14,169 nucleotides of DNA from CAYQTO01 sp964420455 (GTDB lineage Bacteria > Sumerlaeota > Sumerlaeia > SLMS01): NCBI GenBank assembly GCA_964420455.1, contig CAYQTO010000095.1, positions 1 to 14,169 on the forward strand. Reading direction: 5' to 3'. Each line of letters begins with the position of its first letter. The stretch's first letter is position 1. The position numbers and the translations under genes are program-made. The notes under the pieces were generated by a model. That model was not told the origin of the DNA and did no database searches. It saw nothing but the letters and a program-made list of their open reading frames with translations. Shown in pieces: positions 1-7,139 of this stretch.

Positions 1-28
1 GGGTGTCGGCGTCAAAGGTAGGGGGCAT
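1..28 (-). CDS. Possible start of a truncated gene at the window edge
   Basis: On the minus strand an ATG at 28 opens a frame with no stop before the window edge (MPPTFDADT...). A GGAG lies 9 bases upstream, and the gene would follow the 72-1199 gene in the same direction after 43 bases, so it could be the next operon member. Only nine codons are visible, so no function can be given and the call may be chance. The 10-bp palindrome GGGCATGCCC overlaps the ATG. Confidence 0.3.
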
Positions 29-71
29 GCCCGCTCGCTCCAGTCAGGATGCGGGCATTCGCGCCGTGGGA

Positions 72-1199
72 TCAGGGGCGGGGCAACGGGATCGTCCACA
101 ATCTTGCGGCGGGCGGATTGGGGCCGGGGGCATCGTCCACCAGCAACGCGTACACTGCGTCTTCGTCTCCCGCCACGGCGATGCCGCTGGTTGTGTCCTC
201 CACGGACAGACGCATCCTCGCCTCCGGATCTGTTTCGAGCACGAGCCCTCCGTCCGCCTCGAGCCACGCCTTCACGCCCTGGGCATCCCTTGAAACCACC
301 GGGGCAAGTCGGGTGTCCTCCCCATCGGCGAGGACCCGGATGCAGTTCTCCCCGGCGGTTCTCGGATCGAGGTCGAAGTAGAGTTCGCCAAGATCGAATT
401 GCTCGACCCAGATCGCACCCAGCTCCTGCTCGGGCGTAATGCGGTACAGGGTCGGAATCCGGTTCGGCGGGGCGAGCGTGGGGGCCGGCACCTCGGAAGG
501 TGGCAAACCGCCGGGATCAAGCACCGCGGCCCGAGAGGTGACTTCGTTCCCGATCGAGTACCAGTAAACGATGGCCTCCGATTCTTCGGTGAAGACCTGC
601 GGTAGGACATCGTAGGGCCGTTCTCCAGTGCTGAGGGCGAGCGGTGTCCAGTCGGGTTCTCCTGCCGGCCGAACGGCCGCCGCCAGACGCGACTCGCCTC
701 CGTTCACCTGCGTCCACACGGCGTACATATTGCCGGACAGGTCGATCTCGAGAACGGGAAGCTCGAGAATCTCGGCACCTGCGACAACGGTGGTCGTTTG
801 TGCACCATCGGAGAAGAGAACGGCGTGCTCAGTGTCGCCGGCGCGCACCCAGAGCCAGGCGGGCTGGCCGGTGGCCGGGTTGATCGCGGCGTCGGGCTGG
901 AGGGGCAGGCCGGCGGACCCGTCGTCGAGAAGGAGCAGTGCGGGTGGCGCATCGGATTCTTGGAGTACCGCCCCGCGGAGGACTTCCGGCTGGCCCTCGG
1001 CCCCCTCGATCCAGGCCGCGGTGACGCGCCCTGCTTCCGACCGGACGACCGGCGAGTGGGCGTAGTCCTCCCCGCTGGCGAGGGCGTACTCGGTAACGCC
1101 ATCGGGTGCCGCGAACGCCCACACCGGCCCTGCAAGCAATCCGGCCAGGGCGGGCCGGCGCAGCGAGAAGCGGAAAGCTTTGGCGGAGTGCCTGGACAT
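72..1199 (-). CDS. Exported hypothetical protein (375 aa)
   Basis: I do not recognise a family. The N-terminus is a clear signal peptide: a basic n-region with several Arg/Lys, a hydrophobic stretch at about residues 16-29 and an Ala-rich cleavage site near AFA-AP, so the mature protein is probably periplasmic or extracellular. The mature part is acidic and rich in Gly, Pro, Ala and short beta-type segments. Spaced motifs such as AVWTQVNGG, AIVYWYSIGN and GAIWVEQFD recur at intervals that suggest a beta-propeller or beta-sandwich, but no blade repeat is strict enough to assign. The ATG at 1199 was chosen because the signal peptide begins there; no good Shine-Dalgarno is visible. It lies 68 bases downstream of the 1268-3067 gene on the same strand, probably in one operon, and both products are exported. 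A propeller-like sensor or surface protein is inference only. Confidence 0.8.
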   Translation of the reverse strand: MSRHSAKAFRFSLRRPALAGLLAGPVWAFAAPDGVTEYALASGEDYAHSPVVRSEAGRVTAAWIEGAEGQPEVLRGAVLQESDAPPALLLLDDGSAGLPLQPDAAINPATGQPAWLWVRAGDTEHAVLFSDGAQTTTVVAGAEILELPVLEIDLSGNMYAVWTQVNGGESRLAAAVRPAGEPDWTPLALSTGERPYDVLPQVFTEESEAIVYWYSIGNEVTSRAAVLDPGGLPPSEVPAPTLAPPNRIPTLYRITPEQELGAIWVEQFDLGELYFDLDPRTAGENCIRVLADGEDTRLAPVVSRDAQGVKAWLEADGGLVLETDPEARMRLSVEDTTSGIAVAGDEDAVYALLVDDAPGPNPPAARLWTIPLPRP

Positions 1200-1267
1200 C
1201 AGACGCGACAGGTGCCCCCGGGAGGATTCCAGTGAGCGTCATGCTTGGGGGCCTGCTGAATCAACCC

Positions 1268-3067
1268 TCAATTGCCCGGGGCGGAGGGTCCCGGTTTTCT
1301 GATGGAAGCGAGGGAATCGAGGGGGTCGCGCGTTGTGTCTTCCAGCGAAATGACGACGTCCTCGAGACCCCCCCGCATGAAGAGCGCGGCCGAGAGCGGG
1401 GTCCCGCGCTCGTCGTAAACGGCCAGCTGAAAAACGCCCTCCGGGAGGCCCTCCAGACGGAAGCCTCCTCCCGCCTCCACGGGAGCACTCGTCTGAAACA
1501 GTTGGGTGTCGGCCCATCGGATGACACGCACGGTCCCTGCGGGCAGAGGGCGGCCCTCCTCGTTGAGAACCATCCCGGCGAGGACCCGCGCGCGGCCAAG
1601 GGCCAGGTCGACGTGCTGGGTGCCGGGGAATGGGGCGAGGGGGATCGTGGAGATGGCGGGGGAGTGAGGCGGGGTGCCCGCGTCCAGGCGCTCGCGCAGG
1701 TCCCACTGGCCTTCGAGCTGGCCGTTGCGGGTGTACTTGCGCAGGCGGAATTCGCCCGTGGCGCCTGTGGCCGAGGCGGTAATGGTGCCGGAGGCTTCGC
1801 CGCGGTCGTCCGCCAGCGTTCCCTCGTAAAGGATCGTTCCCGGGAGGCCGCCCGGCCCTTCGTCACGGCGTTCCATGCGGAACTCGTCGCCGCGGGCGGA
1901 GATCGTAAAGGAGGACCGGAACCCGTCGGGCCAGGGGTCCACCGTGCCGGTCCAGCTGTCGGCGGCATCCCCGCGGCTGATCTGCAATTCCCCCGCTCCG
2001 GAACGGGCCTGCGCACCGCCGGGCATGACCAGAAGCCTCACGGTTTCGCCGATGGCCACCGGCCGGGATTTCCAACGCCCCTCCGTGTCCACAGCGAGGC
2101 GCTCCTGAACCCGGTCGCGTTCTGCCTCGAGGAGCAGTACCGTGGCACCCACGGCGGGAGTGCCTTCGGGGGTCGACACGTTCCCTGCGAGGGCCAGCGG
2201 CCAGTCCAGGTGGATTTCGACCTCCATGGTGGCGAGTTCGTCGCTGGTCAGCGGGCGTTCGACCTCGCGATAGCCTTCGGCGGATAGCAGCAGGACGGGA
2301 TTTTCGAGCGAAAGGGGAACATCCTCGAAAAGGAACGTTCCGTCGTTTCGGACCGGGGTCTGTCGAAAGAGTCCGGCGAACTTGAGGGTCGCGACGCCGG
2401 CGCCAACGGGAGTGCCGCGGGGCGAGAAGACGCGCCCCGACAAGTTGGCGGAGGAAAGAAGCGTGATCGTCAGATCATCGAGGATGGCGGGTTCGTCGCT
2501 CCGGATGGGAAGGACGCCGGTGCTGTAGCCCTCCAGAAAGGCGACCACCTCGTTGCGCGTTGGGGCGGCGAGGCCCACCAGCTCGAAGGCGCCGTCGGCC
2601 TCTGTATAGACAGGGCGGGCGCCGCGAGCCGACACCTCGACCCCTTCGAGGGGATCCCCCTTCCCGTCGATGATGCGCCCGCGGACAACGGTTCCGAGAC
2701 GGAGCGTCAGCTCGACCTCCAGGGGGAGTTCTTCCTGATCGACCTGGACGATCCTGTAGTGATCCTGGAAGCGTGGAGAGGAGGTGCTGAATTCGAGGCC
2801 AAGGCGCGGCACAGCCCGATGGTCGGAAAGATCAAAGGAGAAGCGGCCAGTGAGATCGGTCCGCGTCTCCAACCGATCGATGGGGCGGCGGATCCGCATG
2901 TCGGTGATTTCCAGGTACACGGTCACCTGGTCGGCGGGGGTGCCCTCCTCGGTGAGGACACGCCCTGTGGCCGCTGGCGGGCTTGCCTCCGCGGGTTGCG
3001 CACGACCCGGGCTTGCGAAGGGGTAAACCAGGAGAAGGCAAAGCAGCAGGATCGCCGGCCGAAACAT
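1268..3067 (-). CDS. Secreted multi-domain protein with carboxypeptidase-regulatory-like repeats (599 aa)
   Basis: The protein begins with a signal peptide (residues 1-23, hydrophobic LLLCLLLVYPFA then GRAQ). Next come several beta-sandwich units of the carboxypeptidase D regulatory-like type, recognisable by the pattern GxVxxxxGxPxxGxxV...DGxFxLxGL. They start near residues 35, 127, 208, 293 and 496, e.g. GRIIDGKGDPLEGVEV with TEADGAFELVGL. Between the fourth and fifth units, at about 355-455, lies a different beta-rich block (SWTGTVDPWPDGF, GEASGTITAS, LEGQWDL). These folds usually act as structural or ligand-binding modules of surface and periplasmic proteins; I see no catalytic motif. The ATG at 3067 is preferred because the signal peptide starts there and a G-rich GAGGGGGA lies about 9 bases upstream. 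The open frame continues upstream to 3541, but that part is low-complexity Arg/Pro/His sequence antisense to the neighbouring gene. It probably heads the minus-strand operon with 72-1199. Confidence 0.87.
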   Translation of the reverse strand: MFRPAILLLCLLLVYPFASPGRAQPAEASPPAATGRVLTEEGTPADQVTVYLEITDMRIRRPIDRLETRTDLTGRFSFDLSDHRAVPRLGLEFSTSSPRFQDHYRIVQVDQEELPLEVELTLRLGTVVRGRIIDGKGDPLEGVEVSARGARPVYTEADGAFELVGLAAPTRNEVVAFLEGYSTGVLPIRSDEPAILDDLTITLLSSANLSGRVFSPRGTPVGAGVATLKFAGLFRQTPVRNDGTFLFEDVPLSLENPVLLLSAEGYREVERPLTSDELATMEVEIHLDWPLALAGNVSTPEGTPAVGATVLLLEAERDRVQERLAVDTEGRWKSRPVAIGETVRLLVMPGGAQARSGAGELQISRGDAADSWTGTVDPWPDGFRSSFTISARGDEFRMERRDEGPGGLPGTILYEGTLADDRGEASGTITASATGATGEFRLRKYTRNGQLEGQWDLRERLDAGTPPHSPAISTIPLAPFPGTQHVDLALGRARVLAGMVLNEEGRPLPAGTVRVIRWADTQLFQTSAPVEAGGGFRLEGLPEGVFQLAVYDERGTPLSAALFMRGGLEDVVISLEDTTRDPLDSLASIRKPGPSAPGN

Positions 3068-3172
3068 GCGGTGGGTCCCCCTCAACAGTGGTGTTAGCCT
3101 TGTTTGTCGGCGCCCGGCGGGCAAGCACGATAGCCTTGTCGCGAAAGGGGCCCCTGTCCCAAATTTCCATGT
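3068..3172. promoter_or_regulatory. Divergent intergenic region with a 9-bp direct repeat
   Basis: This 105-bp gap separates two divergent genes and must hold promoters for both. It contains TAGCCTTGT twice, at 3095-3103 and 3131-3139, 36 bases apart in the same orientation. That spacing is between three and four helical turns (about 3.4), so two bound dimers would not sit exactly on one face. The repeat could be an operator half-site pair or duplicated promoter elements. I cannot place a convincing -35/-10 pair. Confidence 0.4.
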
Positions 3173-4372
3173 ATGGGGATCCTTGGCCGACGCACAGATC
3201 GATTGGCGGAAATCCGCGAGGTGCTTGCGGAGCGCTCGCTCAGGCGCCAACTGGGCGAGGCGTGGGACTTCCAACGGGCCTGTGGCCATCGGCTTGCCGG
3301 CCCTTTGGCGGCCCTTGCGTTGATGGCGGGGGGGGTGCTGGCAGTGGGGGCAGCGCTTGGTGGCGCGATGATGTGGCTCGGGTCGCTTCTCCATGGACCC
3401 GTGGTCTGGATTGATGTGGCGGCGTGGCCGCTTTTGGTGAAGCTCGGGGGCCTCGTCCTGCTTTTCTTCACGAGCTTCACCGTGTCGACGGTCCTGCTTT
3501 CCACGCACCGCCTCGTGAACCGGATGCGTCGGCGCGGGCACCTGAGGGCGAAGGAAGTCTGGCGCGAGGCGGGTCTGGCGCTCGAGACCGCCGGCCCCAT
3601 GAGTTCCCTCGGTTGGGGGATTGGCAACGTGCTCGCGCTGGCGGTGGTCGTTCTTGCCGGGTTTGCCATCGCGGACTGGCTCTGGCGCGAGGCCCAGTTC
3701 GCCGCGCTCGCCTCCGCCGCCATGGCCACGGGCATCTGCCTCGTGCTCTATTGGGTTCTGGTCATTCTTCCCCAGATCTATACGCTGGCGATCATGCTGC
3801 GACGCGACTGCGGCTGGTTCAACGCGGTGAACGCGAGCCTGACCCTCGTGGACCTGGATGGGACCACGGGGATCGCCCGGGCCTTTCTGGCCACCGTCCT
3901 CTGTCTCACGATCGTTGGCATCCCCGCGGGGGTGTTCCTGCTCGTCAGTTCCCTCGATTACCAGAACCTGCTGCTGGCAGCGATCCTCGGAGAGAAGACC
4001 GGCAAGGAAATCGAGTCGGAACTGACCGATCTCAAGGCACGGTCAACGAGCACGCTCGACAAGCACTTTGCCGCGATGGATGCGGGACGTTATCTGGATG
4101 CGCTTAATGGGTTTCAGATGCACCTGATGAAGAATCGGGAAGATCTGCAGGCGATGCGTGGGGAGGCGCTGGCTTACCTTTGCCTTGGGAATCCGCGTGC
4201 GCGGGAGGCGCTGGAGCGCTGGCAGCGGGCGCAGCCGGAAAACGCCGAGGCGAACCGCCTCCTGGAAGAGTGGTACGCCGGGATCTGGGCGGAGGATGGG
4301 GAGAAGTACCTCGAGGCGCAGGCGCGTTGCACCCAGCACATCGGTGAAGGCGTTCGCGGGATGATCGCCTGA
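3173..4372 (+). CDS. Polytopic membrane protein with TPR-like C-terminus (399 aa)
   Basis: I do not recognise a named family. A charged cytoplasmic head (residues 1-38) is followed by about five hydrophobic segments at 42-70, 80-108, 148-170, 174-205 and 233-262. A soluble C-terminal part (about 275-399) follows, whose helical pattern (LDKHFAAMDAGRYLDALNGF, then ALAYLCLGNPRAREALERW, then QPENAEANRLLEEW) looks like two or three tetratricopeptide-type repeats. This suggests a membrane-anchored scaffold that binds partner proteins on the cytoplasmic side; that is inference. The ATG at 3173 has no evident Shine-Dalgarno. An ATG at 3169 is in another frame. The gene is divergent from the 1268-3067 gene, and its stop is 3 bases from the stop of the convergent crcB gene, so it is likely monocistronic. 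Confidence 0.8.
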   Translation: MGILGRRTDRLAEIREVLAERSLRRQLGEAWDFQRACGHRLAGPLAALALMAGGVLAVGAALGGAMMWLGSLLHGPVVWIDVAAWPLLVKLGGLVLLFFTSFTVSTVLLSTHRLVNRMRRRGHLRAKEVWREAGLALETAGPMSSLGWGIGNVLALAVVVLAGFAIADWLWREAQFAALASAAMATGICLVLYWVLVILPQIYTLAIMLRRDCGWFNAVNASLTLVDLDGTTGIARAFLATVLCLTIVGIPAGVFLLVSSLDYQNLLLAAILGEKTGKEIESELTDLKARSTSTLDKHFAAMDAGRYLDALNGFQMHLMKNREDLQAMRGEALAYLCLGNPRAREALERWQRAQPENAEANRLLEEWYAGIWAEDGEKYLEAQARCTQHIGEGVRGMIA

Positions 4373-4375
4373 CGT

Positions 4376-4765
4376 CTAGGGCAGCATCAGCCTGGAGACG
4401 AATGCGCCGGACCGCACGGCGGCAAGCCCGAGGCCCAGCGTCGCCGCCGCGTACACACACGCCATCCACCACGAGCCGCCCTCCACATAGAGGTGCTTTT
4501 CGAACGCGAAGGTGGAATACGTCGTCAGTGACCCGAGGAACCCGACCGCCACCGCATGGCGCCACAATTCCGCGTTCGCCCGTTCCTGGAGGAGCCATGT
4601 CCCCACCACCCCCAGCAAGAAGCAACCGGCCACGTTGACAAGCAGGGTGGCGGCGGGAAAGCGGTTCTCCGTCAGGGGCGGCACCGCCAGAGCCACCGAG
4701 TAACGCACCAGCGCCCCGAGGGCACCGCCCATCGCCACCAGAAAGAAAGGGAGGAAAGAGTTCAT
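4376..4765 (-). CDS. crcB: Fluoride ion exporter CrcB/Fluc (129 aa)
   Basis: CrcB/Fluc proteins are small dimeric channels in the inner membrane that let F- leave the cell. The 129-residue length and four hydrophobic helices are typical. Family signatures are present: MGGALGALVRY near the start (the conserved GGxxGAxxRY), PAATLLVNVAGCFLLG in helix 2 (the conserved Asn), and GFLGSLTTYSTFAFE (GxxGxxTTxSTF, the helix break that binds the central Na+ and the pore Phe). The start is set at ATG 4765, directly before the first helix. The frame stays open to 4903, but that stretch is the structured leader and should not be translated. A GGA lies 6 bases upstream as a weak ribosome site. The leader resembles a fluoride riboswitch, which fits regulation by fluoride. 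The gene is single, convergent with the membrane-protein gene and divergent from the ABC permeases. Confidence 0.95.
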   Translation of the reverse strand: MNSFLPFFLVAMGGALGALVRYSVALAVPPLTENRFPAATLLVNVAGCFLLGVVGTWLLQERANAELWRHAVAVGFLGSLTTYSTFAFEKHLYVEGGSWWMACVYAAATLGLGLAAVRSGAFVSRLMLP

Positions 4766-4797
4766 TATCGGTCCGGAAAACCATCCCTGAAACGGAT

Positions 4798-4868
4798 CAT
4801 GGCAAATCCATGACACGGGGCTTTGGCCCCGTGAAGGTTCCAAATGCGGCTTGCCATCCCTCCGCATC
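4798..4868 (-). ncRNA. Fluoride riboswitch-like leader of crcB
   Basis: Read on the minus strand upstream of crcB, the segment has the layout of the fluoride (crcB-motif) aptamer. A stem strand TGCGG (4866-4862) pairs with CCGCA (4849-4845). It encloses GATGG, followed by the single-stranded AACC (4839-4836), and a long hairpin CACGGGGC/GCCCCGTG (4832-4825 with 4821-4814). A 3' strand TTGCCAT (4805-4799) pairs perfectly with ATGGCAA (4857-4851), forming the long-range helix. Departures from consensus: about four extra bases (AGGG) between the first stem strand and AUG, and CATGGA where the family has UGAUG before the last strand. About 33 bases separate the aptamer from the start codon, and no U-tract terminator is visible, so control at translation initiation is more likely. 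The gene context strongly supports the call; the variant positions are the main doubt. Confidence 0.65.
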
Positions 4869-4922
4869 AACTCAAGAGATGAGGACAACCATCCGGTTTT
4901 CATCCTTCACGACGTCGAGTTC

Positions 4923-5945
4923 ATGCGGCACGCCGAGACCCCGAAGTGGCGAGACTCCCTCGAAGCCTACGGGTATCTCGCGCCCGCGCTTCTGATCCTG
5001 CTCACCTTTTGGTTTCTCCCAATCTTCATCTCCTTCGGGATGAGCTTCGGGAACATCACCGCGCTCAAGCCGATCGAGGAAATGGAGTTCGTCGGCCTCC
5101 GCCAGTACAGCGACGTTTTGTCGAGTGCGACCTTCCAGCAGACGCTCTGGAACACCCTCAACTACGTGCTCTATACGGTTCCGTCGACGTTGGTGCTGTC
5201 GCTCTTCGTGGCGCTGCTTCTGAACAGTCGCATTCGCGCCCGCGGGTTTTTCCGAACCGTCTATTTCCTGCCCTACATCACCACGTGGGTGGCGATCGCA
5301 CTGGTGTTCAAGTACCTCTTTCACCGCGACTACGGGCTGGGGAATTGGCTGCTGGGCGTCGTGAGCGTGGACCTCCTCGGGCTCGGCACGCCGTGGCGCC
5401 TCGAGTGGCTGGGGGAGCCCCGCGGCATCTTCGACCTCTTTGTCTATACGCCGCTGTTTGGCGGGGGGGTCCCGGATCTTCCCCTCGGCTTCCAGAACCT
5501 CCTCGAGGGGCCTTCGCTCTCACTCTTCTGCATCATTCTCACGTCGGTCTGGAGGGACATCGGCTACTTCATGGTGATCTTCCTCGCCGGGCTCCAGAAC
5601 ATCGACAAGTCGCTTTACGAGGCCGCCTCCATCGACGGTGCCAACCGCGTCCAGAAGTTCTGGAACGTGACCTTTCCCCTCCTCAGCCCGGTGACCTTCT
5701 TCCTCCTCATCATTTCCATGATCGGCTCCTTCAAGGTCTTCGTGCCCCAGTTTATGATGACTCCCACCGGCGGGCCGGACAACACGACGACGCCTCTGGT
5801 GATGTACCTTTACGAGCAGGGCTTCACAGGTGAGTGGCAGCTAAGCTACGCAGCGGCGGTGGCGTATGTCCTCACGCTGATCATCCTTGTGCTGACCCTG
5901 CTGCAGAACCAGGTCCTTGGCCGCCGGGTGGAGTACGGCCAGTGA
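4923..5945 (+). CDS. Carbohydrate-type ABC transporter permease, MalF/UgpA-like (340 aa)
   Basis: This is one of two inner-membrane subunits of a binding-protein-dependent importer, most likely for a sugar or glycerol-phosphate-type substrate. Six or more hydrophobic helices are present. The EAA loop that docks on the ATPase is clear at about residues 232-254 (YEAASIDGANRVQKFW). The N-terminal helix (YGYLAPALLILLTFWFLPI) and the KVFVPQFMMTPTGGPDNTT segment are typical of MalF/UgpA permeases. Between helices, at about 146-198, is an extra loop of some 50 residues (including EWLGEPRGIF and LFGGGVPDLPLGF) not found in the usual roughly 290-residue members. ATG 4923 is preferred over an in-frame TTG at 4851 that would lie inside the opposite-strand riboswitch; the Shine-Dalgarno is weak. 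The stop overlaps the next gene's GTG (GTGA), implying coupled translation. No binding protein or ATPase gene lies in the window. Confidence 0.93.
   Translation: MRHAETPKWRDSLEAYGYLAPALLILLTFWFLPIFISFGMSFGNITALKPIEEMEFVGLRQYSDVLSSATFQQTLWNTLNYVLYTVPSTLVLSLFVALLLNSRIRARGFFRTVYFLPYITTWVAIALVFKYLFHRDYGLGNWLLGVVSVDLLGLGTPWRLEWLGEPRGIFDLFVYTPLFGGGVPDLPLGFQNLLEGPSLSLFCIILTSVWRDIGYFMVIFLAGLQNIDKSLYEAASIDGANRVQKFWNVTFPLLSPVTFFLLIISMIGSFKVFVPQFMMTPTGGPDNTTTPLVMYLYEQGFTGEWQLSYAAAVAYVLTLIILVLTLLQNQVLGRRVEYGQ
5442..5450 (-). repeat. Dispersed word CGTATAGAC, copy 1
   Basis: Exact 9-mer on the minus strand inside the first permease gene, where the sense strand reads GTC TAT ACG (Val-Tyr-Thr). See the finding on the dispersed word. 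Confidence 0.5.
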
Positions 5946-7129
5946 GCGGGAACGAGTCCCTCCAGCTGGCGGTGATCCTCGCCTTTGTGGCCAACGTGGC
6001 GGCGGTCGTCCTGGTGTTCTACCGCGACATGATTGCCTCCACAAACGCCCCCCTGACGACCTACTGGAGCGACATCGCGCGCGGGTTCCTGAAGTACGAG
6101 GTCCTCGTCGGCGGGGCGGTGCTCATGGTCCTGCCCTTCTATTGGATGGTGGTGACCTCCTTCAAGGATGGCGAGACGGCGAGCGCGATCCCGCCGGTCT
6201 GGACGCCGTCGCGGATCGAGACTCTGGCGCCGGCCCGGGAATCCGGCGACCTGATCCCGGTCGTGCCACTGGAAAGCCAGCGGGCCGTCGGCGAGGAGAT
6301 CCGTGTGGTTCCCAAGGAGGCCTACTCCTTTCGCAGCGTCGACATGGGCGGCTATACGATGACGCGCGAGGACGCGGACGAGGAAGCCATCTTCCGCATC
6401 GATCCTGCGCTCTTCGAGACCCGCTCGGTGATCGACCTCGACCTGAAGAACTTCCGCGAAGCATGGTACCGCCCCGAGGAAACCAGCCGAGGCCAGGTGA
6501 ACTTCCTCACCTACTTCATCGTGTCGATCACCACCTCGGTGCTGGCGACGGCGGGAACGCTGTTTACTTCCGCGCTGGCGGCCTTCGCCTTTGCGCGACT
6601 CGCCTTCCACGGCAAGAACGCGCTGTTCTACATCATTCTGGCGACGATGATGGTGCCGGGCCAAGTCCTGCTGATCCCGAATTTCCTGATCCTGTCGGGG
6701 CTCGGGTGGCTCGACACCTACGCGGCGCTGGTCGTCCCCTGGCTCGCGTCCGTCTTTACCATCTTCCTCATGCGCCAGTTCTTCATGACGATCCCCGACG
6801 ACTTGTGGGACGCCGCCCGTATAGACGGCGCGTCGCGGTTCCGTTTCCTGTGGCAGATCGTCGTGCCCCTTTCCGTTCCCGTCTTCATCACCGCGGGCAT
6901 CTTCGATTTCCTTAACAACTGGAACTCCCTCCTTTGGCCGCTTATCGTGACCAGCACGCCGGAGAAGCGCACCCTGATGGTGGGGCTCCAGAATCTGAAC
7001 GACGAGGCCGGGACAGAGTTCCACATCCTGATGGCGGCGAGTTGCTTCGCCATCGCGCCGGTGGTGCTGATCTTCTTCTTTCTCCAGCGGTTCTTCATCC
7101 AGGGCATTGCGAGGACGGGGCTGAAGTAG
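5942..7129 (+). CDS. Carbohydrate-type ABC transporter permease, MalG-like, with a long extracytoplasmic insert (395 aa)
   Basis: This is the second permease subunit, partner of the preceding gene. The EAA loop is at about 287-309 (LWDAARIDGASRFRFLW), preceded by the standard core VNFLTYFIVSITTSVLAT...AAFAFARLAFHGKN. The family is normally about 280 residues. This one has an extra N-terminal hydrophobic helix (about 8-26, before the usual first helix at about 53-72). It also has an insert of roughly 80 residues (about 88-165) between the loop TSFKDGETASAIPPVW and LKNFREAWYRPEE. The insert is acidic and lacks membrane segments, so it probably faces the periplasm, where it could contact the binding protein. 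The start is GTG 5942, overlapping the upstream TGA, with GGTGGAG (5927-5933) 8 bases upstream. The frame is open back to 5834, but that part lies within the upstream gene and is not needed. The stop is 10 bases from the convergent ppk stop. Confidence 0.93.
   Translation: MSGNESLQLAVILAFVANVAAVVLVFYRDMIASTNAPLTTYWSDIARGFLKYEVLVGGAVLMVLPFYWMVVTSFKDGETASAIPPVWTPSRIETLAPARESGDLIPVVPLESQRAVGEEIRVVPKEAYSFRSVDMGGYTMTREDADEEAIFRIDPALFETRSVIDLDLKNFREAWYRPEETSRGQVNFLTYFIVSITTSVLATAGTLFTSALAAFAFARLAFHGKNALFYIILATMMVPGQVLLIPNFLILSGLGWLDTYAALVVPWLASVFTIFLMRQFFMTIPDDLWDAARIDGASRFRFLWQIVVPLSVPVFITAGIFDFLNNWNSLLWPLIVTSTPEKRTLMVGLQNLNDEAGTEFHILMAASCFAIAPVVLIFFFLQRFFIQGIARTGLK
6818..6826 (+). repeat. Dispersed word CGTATAGAC, copy 2
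   Basis: Exact 9-mer, followed by G, in the EAA-loop codons of the second permease (CGT ATA GAC, Arg-Ile-Asp). It uses the ATA Ile codon, which is rare in this GC-rich window. Confidence 0.5.
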
Positions 7130-7139
7130 GGGCGACGGC

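Noticed and set aside
3068..3541. N-terminal extension of the carboxypeptidase-regulatory-like protein
   Set aside because: The extension is Arg/Pro/His low complexity, overlaps the divergent membrane-protein gene, and the signal peptide starts at 3067.
4814..4833. Strong hairpin CACGGGGC/GCCCCGTG as a terminator
   Set aside because: No T-run follows on either strand and it fits the hairpin of the crcB aptamer instead.
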